Origin: Penium margaritaceum
Taxonomy: Eukaryota; Streptophyta; Zygnematophyceae; Desmidiales; Peniaceae
Direction of reading: 5' to 3'
DNA: 64,000 nucleotides
Assembly (NCBI GenBank): GCA_023375785.1
Contig: SZWC01000100.1
Span: 142,235 to 206,234, forward strand
The notes beneath the pieces were generated by a model, which was given only the letters and a program-made list of their open reading frames with translations, was not told the origin of the DNA and ran no database searches. Shown in pieces: positions 1-9,454 of the stretch (position 1 is the stretch's first letter; every line of letters starts with the position of its first letter). A program made the position numbers and the translations under genes.

Positions 1-411
1 GCAGCGAGCTGCAGCAGCCGACAGCTGCAGCAGCAGCAGCAGCGAGCAGCAGTTGCCAGCCGCGGCTGCTGCTGCCCGCTGCTCGCAGCGAGCGAGCAGC
101 GAGCAGCAGCTCGCTGCTGCCAGCGAGCAGCAGCTCGCTGTTGCTGGGCGAGCAGCAGCTCGCTGCTCGCAGCAGACAGCGGGCTGCTGCCCGCTGTTGA
201 CAGAAAAAAAAAGGAAACAAAAAAAAGAGACAGCAAAAAAATCCCCCACCCCCGCAGCTTGGTGCAGCAGCCGGGACCTGCAACAAGCAGCTGCTGCAGC
301 ACGCAGCAACTGCAGCAGCACTCAGCTGTAGCAACGAGCTGCAGCAGCTCGCTTCTGCAGCAGTAGCAGTCACAGCAACTGCTGCAGCTCGTAGCACGAG
401 CAGTAGCAGCT
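1..411. repeat. GC-rich CAG/CTG-family low-complexity DNA
   Basis: This stretch is built from CAG, CTG and GAGCAGCAGCTCGCTGCT-like words. The last is nearly self-complementary and recurs several times between about 90 and 180, so the DNA can fold into CAG/CTG hairpins. Reading frames here give only alanine, glutamine, serine or cysteine runs and I do not count them as genes. A short A-rich patch lies at about 205-240. The stretch may be the far leader of the copia element to its right, but no LTR was found in it. Confidence 0.8.
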
Positions 412-537
412 ACAGCACCCGCAACAGCAGCAGCAGCAGCAGCAAACAGCTGCAGCAGCAGCAGCAGCAGCAGCAGTAGCAACAGCAGCAGCAGCTGCAG
501 TAGTAGCAGCAGCAGCAGCAGCAGCAGCAAACAGCTG

Positions 538-577
<40 letters not shown>

Positions 578-620
578 TGCAGCGGCATCTGCAGTAGCAT
601 CAGCACCAACAGCAGCAGTG
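412..620. repeat. (CAG)n trinucleotide tract
   Basis: Long, slightly interrupted CAG runs, broken by AACAGCTG and TAGCAG variants. All apparent open frames (poly-Ala, poly-Cys, poly-Leu on the minus strand) are products of the triplet repeat. Confidence 0.9.
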
Positions 621-640
621 GCGGCCCCAACATTTGCCGC

Positions 641-795
641 TGCTGACGTCAGCACCCCTCTGCTGACGTCACTGCTGACGTCATCAACAGAGAAAGGGAA
701 AAAAAAGGGACCGGGGGAGAAAACAGTGGCACTGCACACGCGCAGTTCCCTCTGCTCACGTCAGCCATCCTTGGCTGACGTCACTGCTGACATCA
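641..795. promoter_or_regulatory. cluster of TGACGTCA (CRE/bZIP-type) sites
   Basis: Four perfect TGACGTCA palindromes lie at 644-651, 664-671, 676-683 and 776-783, with two one-mismatch versions at 756-763 and 788-795. The first sits in TGCTGACGTCAGCA (641-654), a perfect 14-bp palindrome identical to a CRE-type Maf recognition element. Such sites are known targets of bZIP factors (TGA/ATF/CREB classes). The cluster ends about 50 bp before the presumed gag start at 847, so a promoter or enhancer role for the copia element is plausible but inferred. Purine-rich runs at about 694-720 and 806-830 lie among the sites. Confidence 0.5.
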
Positions 796-914
796 GTAGC
801 ACACAAAACACAAAAAAAAAGGGGACGAGAGGCACCTTTAACCACCATGACCAACAGCCCCTTTGACGCGGGGTCCTCCTCCGTTGGTGGAGGGACCCCT
901 AGCCCCCCTTTTGT

Positions 915-948
915 GCAGCAGCTGCAGCAGCTGCTGCAGCAGCAGCAA

Positions 949-989
<41 letters not shown>

Positions 990-997
990 GCAGCAAC

Positions 998-1031
<34 letters not shown>

Positions 1032-1175
1032 GCAATAGCAGCAGCAGCAGCAGTTGCCCTCTGGCATCGGCAGTGGCATCCCTGACCCACTCGCCGCTCT
1101 TCAGCTGTAGCTCGCCGCCTTGATGCATAGGTAGCAGCAGCAGCAGTAGTAGCAGCAGCAGCAGCTACAGCAGCA
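915..1175 (+). repeat. CAG tracts at the gag N-terminus
   Basis: CAG/CAA runs at about 915-1055 and 1132-1172 lie just after the presumed gag start; in that frame the triplets would read mostly glutamine. Triplet tracts of this kind are length-unstable, so size differences between copies are expected. Confidence 0.8.
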
Positions 1176-1230
1176 GATGCCCTCTGGCGTCGGCGGCGGT
1201 GTCCCTGACCCCCTCACCACTCTTCAGCTA

Positions 1231-2147
1231 CAGCTCATCGCCTTGACGCAGCAGCTTGCGGCGATGCAGCCATCAGCTTCCCACACTGCTACCGATGCGC
1301 TGCCATCCTTCATCCCTCCAGGGCACGCCAGCCCAGCTGTGTCCGCTGCCACGCACTACCTAGCGCAGCAGCAGACTCAGCGCCAGCGGCAGACGGTGAC
1401 CTCCGTCCTTGGCCCCACTCTGGGCGCCGGCCGCAGGCAGAAGGACTTTGAGACACCGCCGCCGCCGCTTAAGGCTGGCGAGCAGTTCCGGAGCTGGGAG
1501 CTCAGCTTCCGGATCTGGGCGCAAGGGGAGGGCCTATGGGTGTACTACACCCATCCCTATGACTCCACCCAGGCCGACCAGCTGTATGACGCTGGTCGCG
1601 CCGTCCGTGCCCTCGTCCCAGTCGCCCCTCCGGCTTCCCGCCTGGCACTGGAGCCTTTCCTCGGCGACTTCACCACTGGCGCCACACCNCAGCTCACCGC
1701 CTTGACGCAGCAGCTTGCGGCGCTGCAGCCATCAGCTTCCCACACTGCTACCGGTGCGCTGCCATCCTTCATCCCTCCAGGGCACGCCAGCCCAGCTGTG
1801 TCCGCTGCCACGCACTACCTAGCGCAGCAGCAGACTCAGCGCCAGCGGCAGACGGTGACCTCCGTCCTTGGCCCCACTCTGGGCGCCGGCCGCAGGCAGA
1901 AGGACTTTGAGACACCGCCGCCGCCGCTTAAGGCTGGCGAGCAGTTCCGGAGCTGGGAGCTCAGCTTCCGGATCTGGGCGCAAGGGGAGGGCCTATGGGT
2001 GTACTACACCCATCCCTATGACTCCACCCAGGCCGACCAGCTGTATGACGCTGGTCGCGCCGTCCGTGCCCTCGTCCCAGTCGCCCCTCCGGCTTCTCGC
2101 CTGGCACTGGAGCCTTACCTCGGCGACTTCACCACTGGCGCCACACC
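1231..2147 (+). repeat. 458-bp near-identical direct repeat either side of a single N
   Basis: Positions 1231-1688 and 1690-2147 are each 458 bp, align without gaps and differ at about five positions by eye (about 99% identity). The only base between them is the N at 1689. A duplication meeting exactly at an ambiguity symbol most likely records an assembly join of overlapping contigs or haplotypes, rather than a biological duplication. Confidence 0.85.
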
Positions 2148-2688
2148 GGACCCTGCATCCGCATGGCACATCCTCACTCGGCCTCATCGCCTGTCCAGTG
2201 ACGCTGAGATCAGCTGTCTGCTCCGAGAGTTCAACTCCCTACGCATGGGGGAGACCGAGACGGTCATTTCCTACTGGCAGCGGGCGGAGGACATCCTGCG
2301 TCATCTTGGCACATCTGCTCCACCCCCTCTATCCGCGCTCCTCACCATCAAGCGCGGCACCACCAGTGTGTGCGCGGACGTCTTCGTCCACTACCCCCAG
2401 GACGTCCTCTCCACCATGGCGACCCAGGGCACCCTCATGCCCTGGGCATACGAGCTCTTCCTCCGCATTGAGGAAGCTCGCCAAGAGTCCAAACTCCATC
2501 GCACGGAAGCTCTCGCCTCCGTGGCCATCGCCTCCCCCGCCACAGCTACATCCGCCAGCTCCTCCGCCAGCTCCTCCGCCAGCGCTTCGCCAACGGGGAA
2601 GAAGAAGCGTCGGAGCAAGAAGGGCAAGAATCAGGAGCAACAGTAGCAGCAGCAGCCGTCGACCGGGTCTGGCAGTGGTGGCTCTGCC

Positions 2689-2730
2689 TGCCACAACTGT
2701 GGCCAGCCTGGACACGGGTGGTACATGTGC
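2689..2730 (+). mobile_element. CCHC zinc knuckle of copia gag (fossil part)
   Basis: The translation CHNCGQPGHGWYMC fits C-x2-C-x4-H-x4-C exactly. This is the nucleocapsid zinc knuckle that binds the element's RNA. It marks the end of gag and sits upstream of a Ser/Pro-rich stretch leading to the protease. Confidence 0.9.
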
Positions 2731-3299
2731 CCGCTGCCGACGGACGAGGCGCGCGTCATCGCCACCATGCGTCGCCAGCGGGAGCGCCGTCTCGCCTCTG
2801 CCTCCGTCGCTGTCGCCAGCTCTGACGCCTCGACCTCGTCTAGCGGCTCCACCACCCCGGTCGCCTCGCTAGTCCCGCAGACACCGACTCCGCAGCCGTC
2901 GCCGCCCCCGCTCTCTTCGGCGATTCCGTCCTCCTCCTACCCGGCCTCCGGCGCCATCACTCCGCACTCCGTCTACGCTCCCGGGCCCTCCTCCCGTGAG
3001 CGTCAGCTGGAGCAGTTTATCGCGCTCCAGCTCGGCCTGCCTTGCCCTCCTCCCCAGGGAAGTACGAGTTGCGTCACCTCTTGCTCTCCTCCCCAGCCCT
3101 GCATGACTGAGACTGAGTTGCGGTCGTGTCCCGTTTCCTTGCCTGTCGCGTCGTCGCCCGTGGCCTCCTCCGCCTCTCTTCTTGATGATGTTGCTTGGCT
3201 TGACGATGGGCAGTCCCGTTTCGCGCCTCCGTCCACCGCGTCCGCGTCCGTCGCCTACTGCCATGTGACCGTTAGCGATCTAGCGACCTCGGTCCAGGA

Positions 3300-3650
3300 C
3301 CCTGCTGAGACCTGGATCATCGACTCCGCGGCCACGCATCACACGACGGCCTCTCGTGAGGCCTTCAGTATGCTCGGTCCTGTCGGCGATGTCTCCGGTG
3401 TCCGGACGGGCTCTGGACAGGTGCTGCCCGTCCGTGGTGTTGGCGTCGTTCGTTTTCGTGGTCCTGCCAGTGACGTCTTTCTGACCGATGTCCTCTTCGT
3501 CCCTGGTCTCGAGCTAAGCCTCCTGTCCGTGACTGCACTTGACCGCATGAGCATGGATGTTGTGCACTCGCGTGGTGTTGGCACGGTGTCGTTGCGTCCG
3601 TCTGGTCTTGTCGTCCTGCACGCCACCGCCCATGGCAACCTGTGGCATGT
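3300..3650 (+). mobile_element. copia aspartic protease region (fossil part)
   Basis: The stretch ETWIIDSAATHH at about 3307-3342 is the active-site region of copia-type retropepsins, with the aspartate codon at 3322-3324. It is followed by the expected beta-rich segment with LTDVLFVPGLELSLLSV at about 3480-3530. The enzyme processes the Gag-Pol polyprotein in the particle. Confidence 0.85.
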
Positions 3651-3739
3651 TCCTCGTCTGTCCTGTTCTTCTCCCGTCTCCTCCTCGTCGACCGCCACAG
3701 GCCATGTGCTCATCACCAGTACGCTTTCTCCTCAGCACA

Positions 3740-4680
3740 CCCGCCTCTTGCACCGCCGCCTCTACCACGTCCACTCTGCCGCTGTGGACAGCATGCGTCG
3801 CACCCAGCCTGCCTCAGGCCTAGACCCGGAGACTTTCCCTCTCCCGTGCCCCACTGAGTGCATTGACTGCGCTCAGGGGAAGATGCACCGGTCCACGTAC
3901 CCCTTGTCTGCCTCCCGTGCATCTGCCCCTCTCGACCTTGTCCATTCGGATGTCATGGGCCCTCTCCCCACCGAGTCGGTCGGCGAGCATGGTCGCTATG
4001 TCCTCACCCTCACGGACGACTACTCTCGCTATCGCTGGGTCTTCTGTCTTAGGCAGAAGAGCGATGTCGCCCGGGCCATCCAGGACTGGCTTGTCCTCGT
4101 AGAGCGCGCGTGTGGCCGCTCAATTCGCCGCTTTCGCTACGATCGCGGTGGCGAGTACATGGGTGAGGCCACGACTTTCCTCGCCTCCCGCGGGATCCAC
4201 CATGAGACATCGGCGCCCTACACACCCGCCCAGAACATTGTCTCCGAGCGGTGGAACCGGACCATGGCCGACGCCGTCCGCACCATGCGTGTCGAGTCCG
4301 GTCTCTCCGAGGGCTTCTACTTTGAAGCCATGGCCTACATGACCTGGGTCTGGAACCGGATTCCCCACTGTCCCCTTCCCCGTCAGTCCACGCCGTACCA
4401 GCACTGGTGCGGTCAGCGCGCTGACCTACGCCCCGCTCGCGTCTGGGGTTGTGTCGCCATTGTCTGGCTGCCCTCCCCGCAGCAGGGCGGCAAGCTCGCC
4501 CCCCGCGGCCGTCCATGCACCTTCCTCGGTGTCTCTCGTCAGTCCAAGGCCTGGCGCTTCTGGGACCCCTCCCGGCACTGCATTGTCGAGTCCCGGGATG
4601 CCGTCTTCTTCGAGGACCTGTTTCCTCGGGAACTCATTCGCTCCGGCTTGTCTGTGTCTATCCCATCGCGTGGGGGAGTG
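3740..4680 (+). mobile_element. copia integrase region (fossil part)
   Basis: A pre-integrase HHCC zinc finger spans about 3748-3873 (LHRRLYHVH, then CIDC). The catalytic core follows: first Asp at 3949-3951 in LVHSDVMGPL, second Asp at 4141-4143 in YDRGGEY, and Glu at 4246-4248 in SERWNRTM. The D-to-E distance is 35 codons, as in D,D-35-E retroviral-type integrases. The copia-typical C-terminal stretch with FLGVSRQSKAWRFWDP lies at about 4522-4570. Integrase ahead of RT is what separates copia from Ty3. Confidence 0.92.
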
Positions 4681-4734
4681 GTGAGTCCGTCCTCCGTCCT
4701 ACCGCGTCCGGGTGACACATTCTTCGGTCCCTCT

Positions 4735-5166
4735 GAGCCGGCTGCCCCAGTCGTGTCCGCTGGTCCCTCCGAGCCGGCTGCCCCAGTCGTGTCCGCTTGT
4801 CCCTCCGGGCCAGCTGCCCCAGTCGTGTCTGCTGATCCCTCCGGGCCAGCTGCCCCAGTCGCGTCCGCTAGTCCCTCCGAACTAGCTTCCCCAGCTGCGT
4901 CCGCTGGTCCCTCCGGGCCAGCTTCCCCAGTCGCGTCCGCTGGTCCGTCCGGGCCAGCTGCTCCAGCCGCGTCCGCTGGTCTCTCCGGGCCAGCTGCCCC
5001 AGCCGCGTCCACTGGCCCCTCCGGGCCAGCTGCCCCAGTCGCGTCCGCTGGTCCCTCCGGGTCAGCTGCCCCAGTCGCATCTGCTGGTCCCTCTGGGCCG
5101 GCAGCTCCCGTCGTGTCCGCTGATCTCTCCGGGCCGACAGCCCCAGTCGCCTCCACTGGCCCATCA
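4735..5166 (+). repeat. 36-bp coding minisatellite, 12 units, between integrase and RT
   Basis: Exactly twelve 36-bp units (432 bp) encode variants of the 12-residue motif GPAAPVASAGPS. The tract occupies the linker between integrase and reverse transcriptase, which in copia elements is poorly conserved and often Pro/Ser-rich. The reverse strand reads as a charged Gly/Ala/Asp/Glu repeat, which is only the shadow. The array probably grew by slippage or unequal exchange while the frame stayed in phase, since the unit is a multiple of three. Confidence 0.9.
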
Positions 5167-5559
5167 GACTCAGCGCCATCGCATGCCTTACCACGCTACA
5201 CACATGGCCCCGGCGGCAGCCTCCGACCCAGGCCGTCGGTGAGCGTGCAGACCGTCGCACCGCGCTCGGTAGCGCCCCGACCCCCCGTGGCTCCACGTGC
5301 CTCCTCCACTCCCACGGTCGTGAGTGGGGATCCTGGCACCAAGGCCCTCGGCCTGACCACATCGGCCACCATTGCAGATCTGCACCCGGGCTCCGCATTG
5401 GGCTACGCCATGCTCCATCACGAGCATCGGCACGCTGTCGTGGCTGCCCTGGCGCGCATCCCACCTGGGGCGCGAGAGGCACATGCTCTCTCAGTCCGCT
5501 CCACAGCACACTCGGAGGACCCAGCCACCTTGCGCGAGGCACGAGCCTCTCCTGAGGCC

Positions 5560-6340
5560 GCACACTGGGATGCTGCCTGCGCCGATGAGCTCGCCGCTAT
5601 CCGACAGCACCATGTGTACGACCTCGTCGACCTTCCTCCAGGTCGGAAGGCCATCGGCGCCAAGTGGGTCTTTCGGCGCAAGTGGAAACCCGACGGGTCC
5701 TTGGACAAGTACAAGGCCCGCCTCACTGCAAAGGGGTTTGCCCAGGTCCCTGGGGTCGACTATGACCAGATCTTTGCCCCAGTTGGCCGGTTCTCCACCA
5801 GCCGGGCGCTCTTCGGCCTGGTTGCCCAGCATGGGTGGAACTGCATCAGATGGATGTGAGCAACGCTTTCCTCCATGGTTCACTGGAGGGTGAGGAGCTT
5901 TATATGGTGCAGCCACCAGGCTTCGACGATGGCACCGGGAGAGTGTGGCGACTGCGTAAGGCCCTTTATGGCCTGAAGCAGTCGCCTCGGTGCTGGAACC
6001 AGGAGATCAGCAGCATGCTCCTTCGTGGTGGGCTCCAGCGCAGCACCGCGGACCCTGCACTGTTTGTCAGTCCGCGAGGCCAGACCTTCGCTGCTGTTCT
6101 GGTGTACGTCGACGACCTTCTCATTGCGTCGCCAGACACGGCCGCCATCTAGCGCGTCAAGGACCTGCTGCACACCACCTACCAGATGAAGGATCTCGGG
6201 TCTGCCCGAGTCTTCCTGGGCATGGAGCTCGAGCATGATCGCTCCCAGGGCATCCTCCATGTCCATCAGGCTGGTTATGTGCAGACTCTGTCCACTCGCT
6301 TCGCCGAGGACCTGCCACTCGTGCCGAGTGCATCCTCACT
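5560..6340 (+). mobile_element. copia reverse transcriptase region (fossil part)
   Basis: Copia RT hallmarks are visible in order: the KAIGAKWVFRRKWKPDG and KARLTAKGFAQVPGVDY stretches at about 5648-5765, LHQMDVSNAFLHG at about 5842-5880, KALYGLKQSPRCWNQ at about 5958-6005, and the catalytic YVDD box at 6104-6115. RT copies the element RNA into DNA inside the particle. The region is part of the broken copy. Confidence 0.92.
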
Positions 6341-6599
6341 ATGTCGCCCGATGGCCAGGTGAAGCTGAAGAGTCCTGACCCAGCTGTTGTGGGGGAGCCA
6401 GTTGACGTGACCACGTACCTGCGAGTCATCGGGTCACTGATGTTCCTGGCGACGACGACGCGTCCAGACATCGCGTTCGCCGTCAACCTCCTGGCCCAGT
6501 TTTCTCAGGAGCCGCGTCACCTCCACCACGAGGCCGCGATCCGAGTACTGCGCTACGTCATCTCGACTCCTCGGCGAGGTCTCATGTTCCGCCGTCAAC

Positions 6600-7072
6600 C
6601 GTCTGTTGTCGCAGTGGGCTACACCGACAACGACTGGGCCGGCACTCCGGATGGTAAGAGTCGCACAGGCTGGATCTTTCTGATTGGCGGCACGGCTGTG
6701 TCCTGGCGCAGTGGCAAGCAGGGGTGCATTGCACGCAGCACTGCTGAGGCTGAGTACATGGCTCTTGGATCAGGCACGTGTGAGAGTGTGTGGTTGCGTC
6801 GTCCGTTGTCCGAGTTGCGTCAGTCCGTCCCATCCATCACGTTGCATTGTGACAATGAGAGTGCCATGGCCATCGCCGACAATGACGGCGTGTATCACAC
6901 ACACACAAAGCACATCAACGTTGAGTATCACTATGTGCGTTCGTTGTTGCATGACGGCAGCATCAGCATCGTGTGGGTTGAGACAGCACGGCAGTTGGCT
7001 GACTTCCTGACCAAGGCACTGAAGCGCGACTCGTTCAAGAAGGATGTGATTTCGGTCGGCGTACGTCCTTGA
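6600..7072 (+). mobile_element. copia RNase H region (fossil part)
   Basis: GYTDNDWAG near 6617, the STAEAEYMAL stretch near 6740-6770, LHCDNESAMA near 6843-6875 and KHINVEYHYVR near 6910-6940 are the four acidic-residue blocks of copia RNase H, followed by RQLADFLTKAL near 6990-7020. The enzyme removes RNA from the RNA:DNA hybrid and primes plus-strand synthesis at the polypurine tract just downstream. Confidence 0.92.
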
Positions 7073-7172
7073 GTGGCTCTCTCTTTATCTCTGCCTGCGT
7101 CTCTGCATGCCCTGGGGGAGTCTGGATGTTGACCGCGTCCCTGTCCGCCCATGTGCACTACGCCTGTGAGTC

Positions 7173-7181
7173 ATGGGGGAG
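7173..7181 (+). promoter_or_regulatory. polypurine tract
   Basis: ATGGGGGAG immediately precedes TGTTGG, the expected start of an LTR, about 100 bp after the RNase H region. This is the usual plus-strand primer site. A similar GGGGGAG occurs about 70 bp upstream but is not followed by a TG-type LTR end. Confidence 0.75.
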
Positions 7182-7697
7182 TGTTGGTTTTTTCGCATCT
7201 CTCATTGTGCTCTGTTGTGTCCTCCCGGCTTGTGTACATCGGCGTGCAGATGACTGACGGCGAGACTCGACGCTGATGGAGTGTCGTCCGGTGGAGCCGA
7301 TGCACGCTGAGGTCTTCTCGCAGTTCGCTGGAGCCTCCTCTCTCCGGCGACGCGCTCAGCTCCATCGNGCCCGGGTTTTGGGCTGTCGGCTGCCTGGCAG
7401 GCCTCACCGAGAAAACCTGCCAGCCTGAACTGAGCTATTTTCTGATTGGCTGATGAACTGAGTAACAAGCTCTACAGAGCTGGGGGGGGCCTAGAACTTG
7501 GAGGGGTCTCCCATTGTTGTTCATTCTTCATTCCTAATCAGTCATTATCAGTTTTCAACTACTTTCTGGCGCTAACTCTGGCGCGCGCGTTTCTGAGTAA
7601 CAAAACCCAGAGCTTCCAGACTTAGACTCTAGAGCAGCAGACTGAGGGGGCAGCTGACTTAAGCAACAAGCGTGGAAGCCCGCACGCTGCATCAACA
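7182..7697 (+). mobile_element. 3' LTR of the copia element (right end provisional)
   Basis: The LTR begins TGTTGG directly after the polypurine tract. Two right ends fit: CAACA at 7693-7697 (516 bp, matching the TGTTG start as an inverted terminal repeat) or AACA near 7602 (about 420 bp). A reverse CCAAT box (GATTGG) lies near 7446 and a short hairpin (CTGGCAGG/CCTGCCAG) at about 7394-7423. There is an assembly N at 7368. With no 5' LTR in the window the limits cannot be settled. Confidence 0.65.
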
Positions 7698-7928
7698 ACG
7701 CTGCTGCCCCAACCTGCTGCATGGTTTCCTTTTGGAAATATGACGATAAGTCTCACAATGTCCACATTTGAAAGAAGATAAGAACACAGTAAACATCAGA
7801 TAGAAAAACTGTACATTTGCCCATCCATCAGAAAAACGTTATGAAATAACAGAAATAAAAATAGAAATTCTGTTCATGGGAGCTGTGTGAATGTTAAAGG
7901 AAGAGATAACATGATGAAATAACCAAGT
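7698..7928. other. spacer with no recognised feature
   Basis: AT-rich unique-looking sequence between the copia LTR and the inverted-repeat element. I see no coding or RNA signal. Confidence 0.6.
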
Positions 7929-8053
7929 TATTCCAATTGTTCCAAATGCTCTGGTGCCCATCGTTTTGCCAGATTTAGCAGCGGTGTCCATAGTCGAAAT
8001 CGACATGACAGCGGTACCCATGTTTTCGAATAAGCGACCGAAGACGGGATTCA

Positions 8054-8188
8054 ACTTCGCTCTCGAAGTCGGCCGTCGCCGACTTCGAGAGCGAAGTCAG
8101 CGACTTCTGACACCGGCCACACCGATGTCAGAAGTCGCAATGTCGCGAGTTTTGGAGTTCGTAAGTGCGAACTCCAAAACTCGCGACA
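8054..8188. repeat. three consecutive perfect hairpins
   Basis: Three perfect inverted repeats stand end to end: 8054-8072 with 8079-8097 (19-bp arms, 6-bp loop); 8100-8112 with 8126-8138 (13-bp arms, 13-bp loop); 8141-8161 with 8168-8188 (21-bp arms, 6-bp loop). Only 2 bp separate neighbouring hairpins. A matching but imperfect hairpin lies at the other side of the element (about 8705-8760). Perfect arms imply recent origin or active repair by gene conversion. Confidence 0.95.
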
Positions 8189-8190
8189 TG

Positions 8191-8700
8191 GTATGCCGCA
8201 TCTCGCAAACCCCCCCCCCCCAATATCCGACAAACCCCCTAGTGACACTGGGGGGTTTCGGTTCTATTTCTTTACTTGCCCGGGCATCTGCCGGGCCCCG
8301 CGGTAGCGGGGCCCAACAGATTCCCTTTCATTTATCACACGTGCGCCGCATATTGCAAACCCACCCAAAGCAACGACAAACCCCCTAGTTTTAATGGGGG
8401 GTTTGGGTTTTATTTTTTTACTTGCCCGAGCATCTGCCGGGCCCCGCAGTAGCAAGGCCCGGCAGATTCCCTTTCATTTATCACACGTGCGCCGCATCTT
8501 GCAAACCCCCCCAAACCTACGACAAACCTCCTAGTTTAAATGGGGGGTTGGGGTTTTATTTCTTTACTTGCCCGGGCATCTGCGGGGCCCCGCGGTAGCG
8601 GGGCCCGGCAGATTCCCTTTCTTGTATCACACGTGCGCCGCATCTCGCAAACCCCCCCAAACCTATGACAAACCCCCTAGTTTAAATGGGGGGTTTGGCA
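8191..8700. repeat. 146-bp tandem repeat, about 3.5 units
   Basis: Units start at 8191, 8341, 8487 and 8633 (spacings 150, 146 and 146 bp; the last is partial). Each starts GTGCGCCGCAT or a close form and carries two foldbacks: an AACCCCC...GGGGGGTT stem-loop and a GGGCCCCG-CGGTAG-CGGGGCCC stem (for example 8293-8314). The stem followed by T-runs resembles a bacterial terminator, but the context is eukaryotic and no transcription role is claimed. Confidence 0.9.
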
Positions 8701-8959
8701 GTGTCATCGCAAGCTCGCAGGGAGGTTTCGCCGCAGAACCCCTCCTGCGAGCTCGCGATGGCGGGCGAAGTTCGGCTCCGCCGTCGGAGTCGAAATCCAT
8801 GTCGAATCCGGTGAATACATGAGATATATGACAATCGTGCCCATTTTTGCTCGAAGAAGGACAAAAATGGGCATCGCTGTTATGTCGTTAAAAACCATGG
8901 ACATCGCTGCTAAATCTGGCGAAACCATGGGTATATAAGTACTTCGTCCTATTCCAATT

Positions 8960-9454
8960 CTACTTCATAGGATTGACTTGCGTATAATCAAACTTCTGAA
9001 GGCATGACCTACATAAACAAAAACAACATCGGAAAATGCATAGAAAACATTTCATTTAACGATAACTATGAATTTAATACTAACCATATGTATATGAATG
9101 ATAATGTACATTTAGATCCGGGAATCCATATCAAGATATGTATCAACATTAATAAACATATGTTCAAAAGATAAACATATTTGTAATAATATCAATGATA
9201 TGGGTCTAAATTCGTTAAAACTATATATAAACATGTTCATGTATAGACATAAACATATGTATGCTCATACATGGATACATACATAAACATATGTATGTTT
9301 AACAACATTCATAAGAATATGTACTTGAATATGCATATGTAGATAACATTGTAAAGACAAATGTTGTAAACATGTATGTGGGTATCTAAATGTAAATTCA
9401 AATGTACACTTATATGTAGATTTAAATGCATATGCATATCCATGTGCATTTGTG
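8960..9454. other. AT-rich low-complexity DNA with CATATG words
   Basis: The segment is rich in ATA/TAT and repeats AAACATATGTATG-like words (for example near 9160, 9250 and 9287) without a fixed period. No gene is visible. It joins two palindrome-rich GC segments. Confidence 0.7.

Larger units (their letters stand above)
847..2740 (+). mobile_element. copia gag region (fossil part)
   Basis: The likely gag start is the ATG at 847, in an ACCACCATGAC context, followed by a Ser/Gly/Pro-rich opening and then a CAG tract that would read as glutamines. The core at about 1440-2520 carries the gag-polypeptide pattern of copia elements (a WELSFRIWAQGEGLWVY stretch and a later LLREFNSLRMGETETVISYW stretch), then a Ser/Lys-rich tail and the zinc knuckle. 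Gag proteins form the virus-like particle and package the RNA. A short piece of the N-terminal module is present twice (about 1050-1125 and 1176-1245). This is a fossil copy. Confidence 0.85.
847..7697 (+). mobile_element. Ty1/copia LTR retrotransposon, broken (fossil)
   Basis: The order of parts is that of Ty1/copia (Pseudoviridae): gag with a CCHC knuckle, aspartic protease, integrase before reverse transcriptase, RNase H, then a polypurine tract and an LTR starting TGTTGG. The coding part is very GC-rich, unlike the AT-richer satellite DNA to the right. The 5' LTR and primer-binding site are not visible in 1-846, so the left end is unknown or outside the window and LTR divergence cannot date the copy. 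The right end is provisional. The element is broken, with about four disruptions, and an assembly seam (N) lies in gag. The small number of breaks and clear motifs suggest a fairly recent insertion. Confidence 0.93.
7929..8959. mobile_element. TIR element with 10-bp flanking direct repeat, Mutator-like or foldback type
   Basis: TATTCCAATT occurs at 7929-7938 and 8950-8959 in the same orientation. Just inside, the ends at about 7939-8053 and 8800-8949 are inverted copies of each other; the best core is about 70 bp at roughly 80% identity and includes the shared word GCCAGATTTAGCAGCG. Long TIRs plus a 9-11 bp target duplication are the pattern of Mutator-like elements. There is no transposase; the 1-kb interior is hairpins and a 146-bp tandem repeat, so the element would be non-autonomous. 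The outermost 18 bp of the two ends match only weakly. A foldback element of unknown family is the alternative. Confidence 0.6.

Noticed and set aside
53-1128. Poly-Ala, poly-Cys, poly-Leu, poly-Ser frames in the CAG-rich region
   Set aside because: Direct translations of a triplet repeat, present in several frames at once with no domain.
4539-5563. Minus-strand Gly/Ala/Asp-rich and Arg-rich frames opposite the copia linker
   Set aside because: Shadows of the 36-bp coding repeat on the plus strand.
8218-8260. Rho-independent terminator-like stem-loop plus T-run
   Set aside because: It is part of a 146-bp tandem repeat inside a eukaryotic mobile element; bacterial terminator logic does not apply.
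7954-8388. Open frame starting MPIVLPDLAAVS as a transposase fragment
   Set aside because: It reads through the terminal inverted repeat and the hairpins; the similar minus-strand frame near 8704-8928 reflects the inverted repeat, not a conserved protein.
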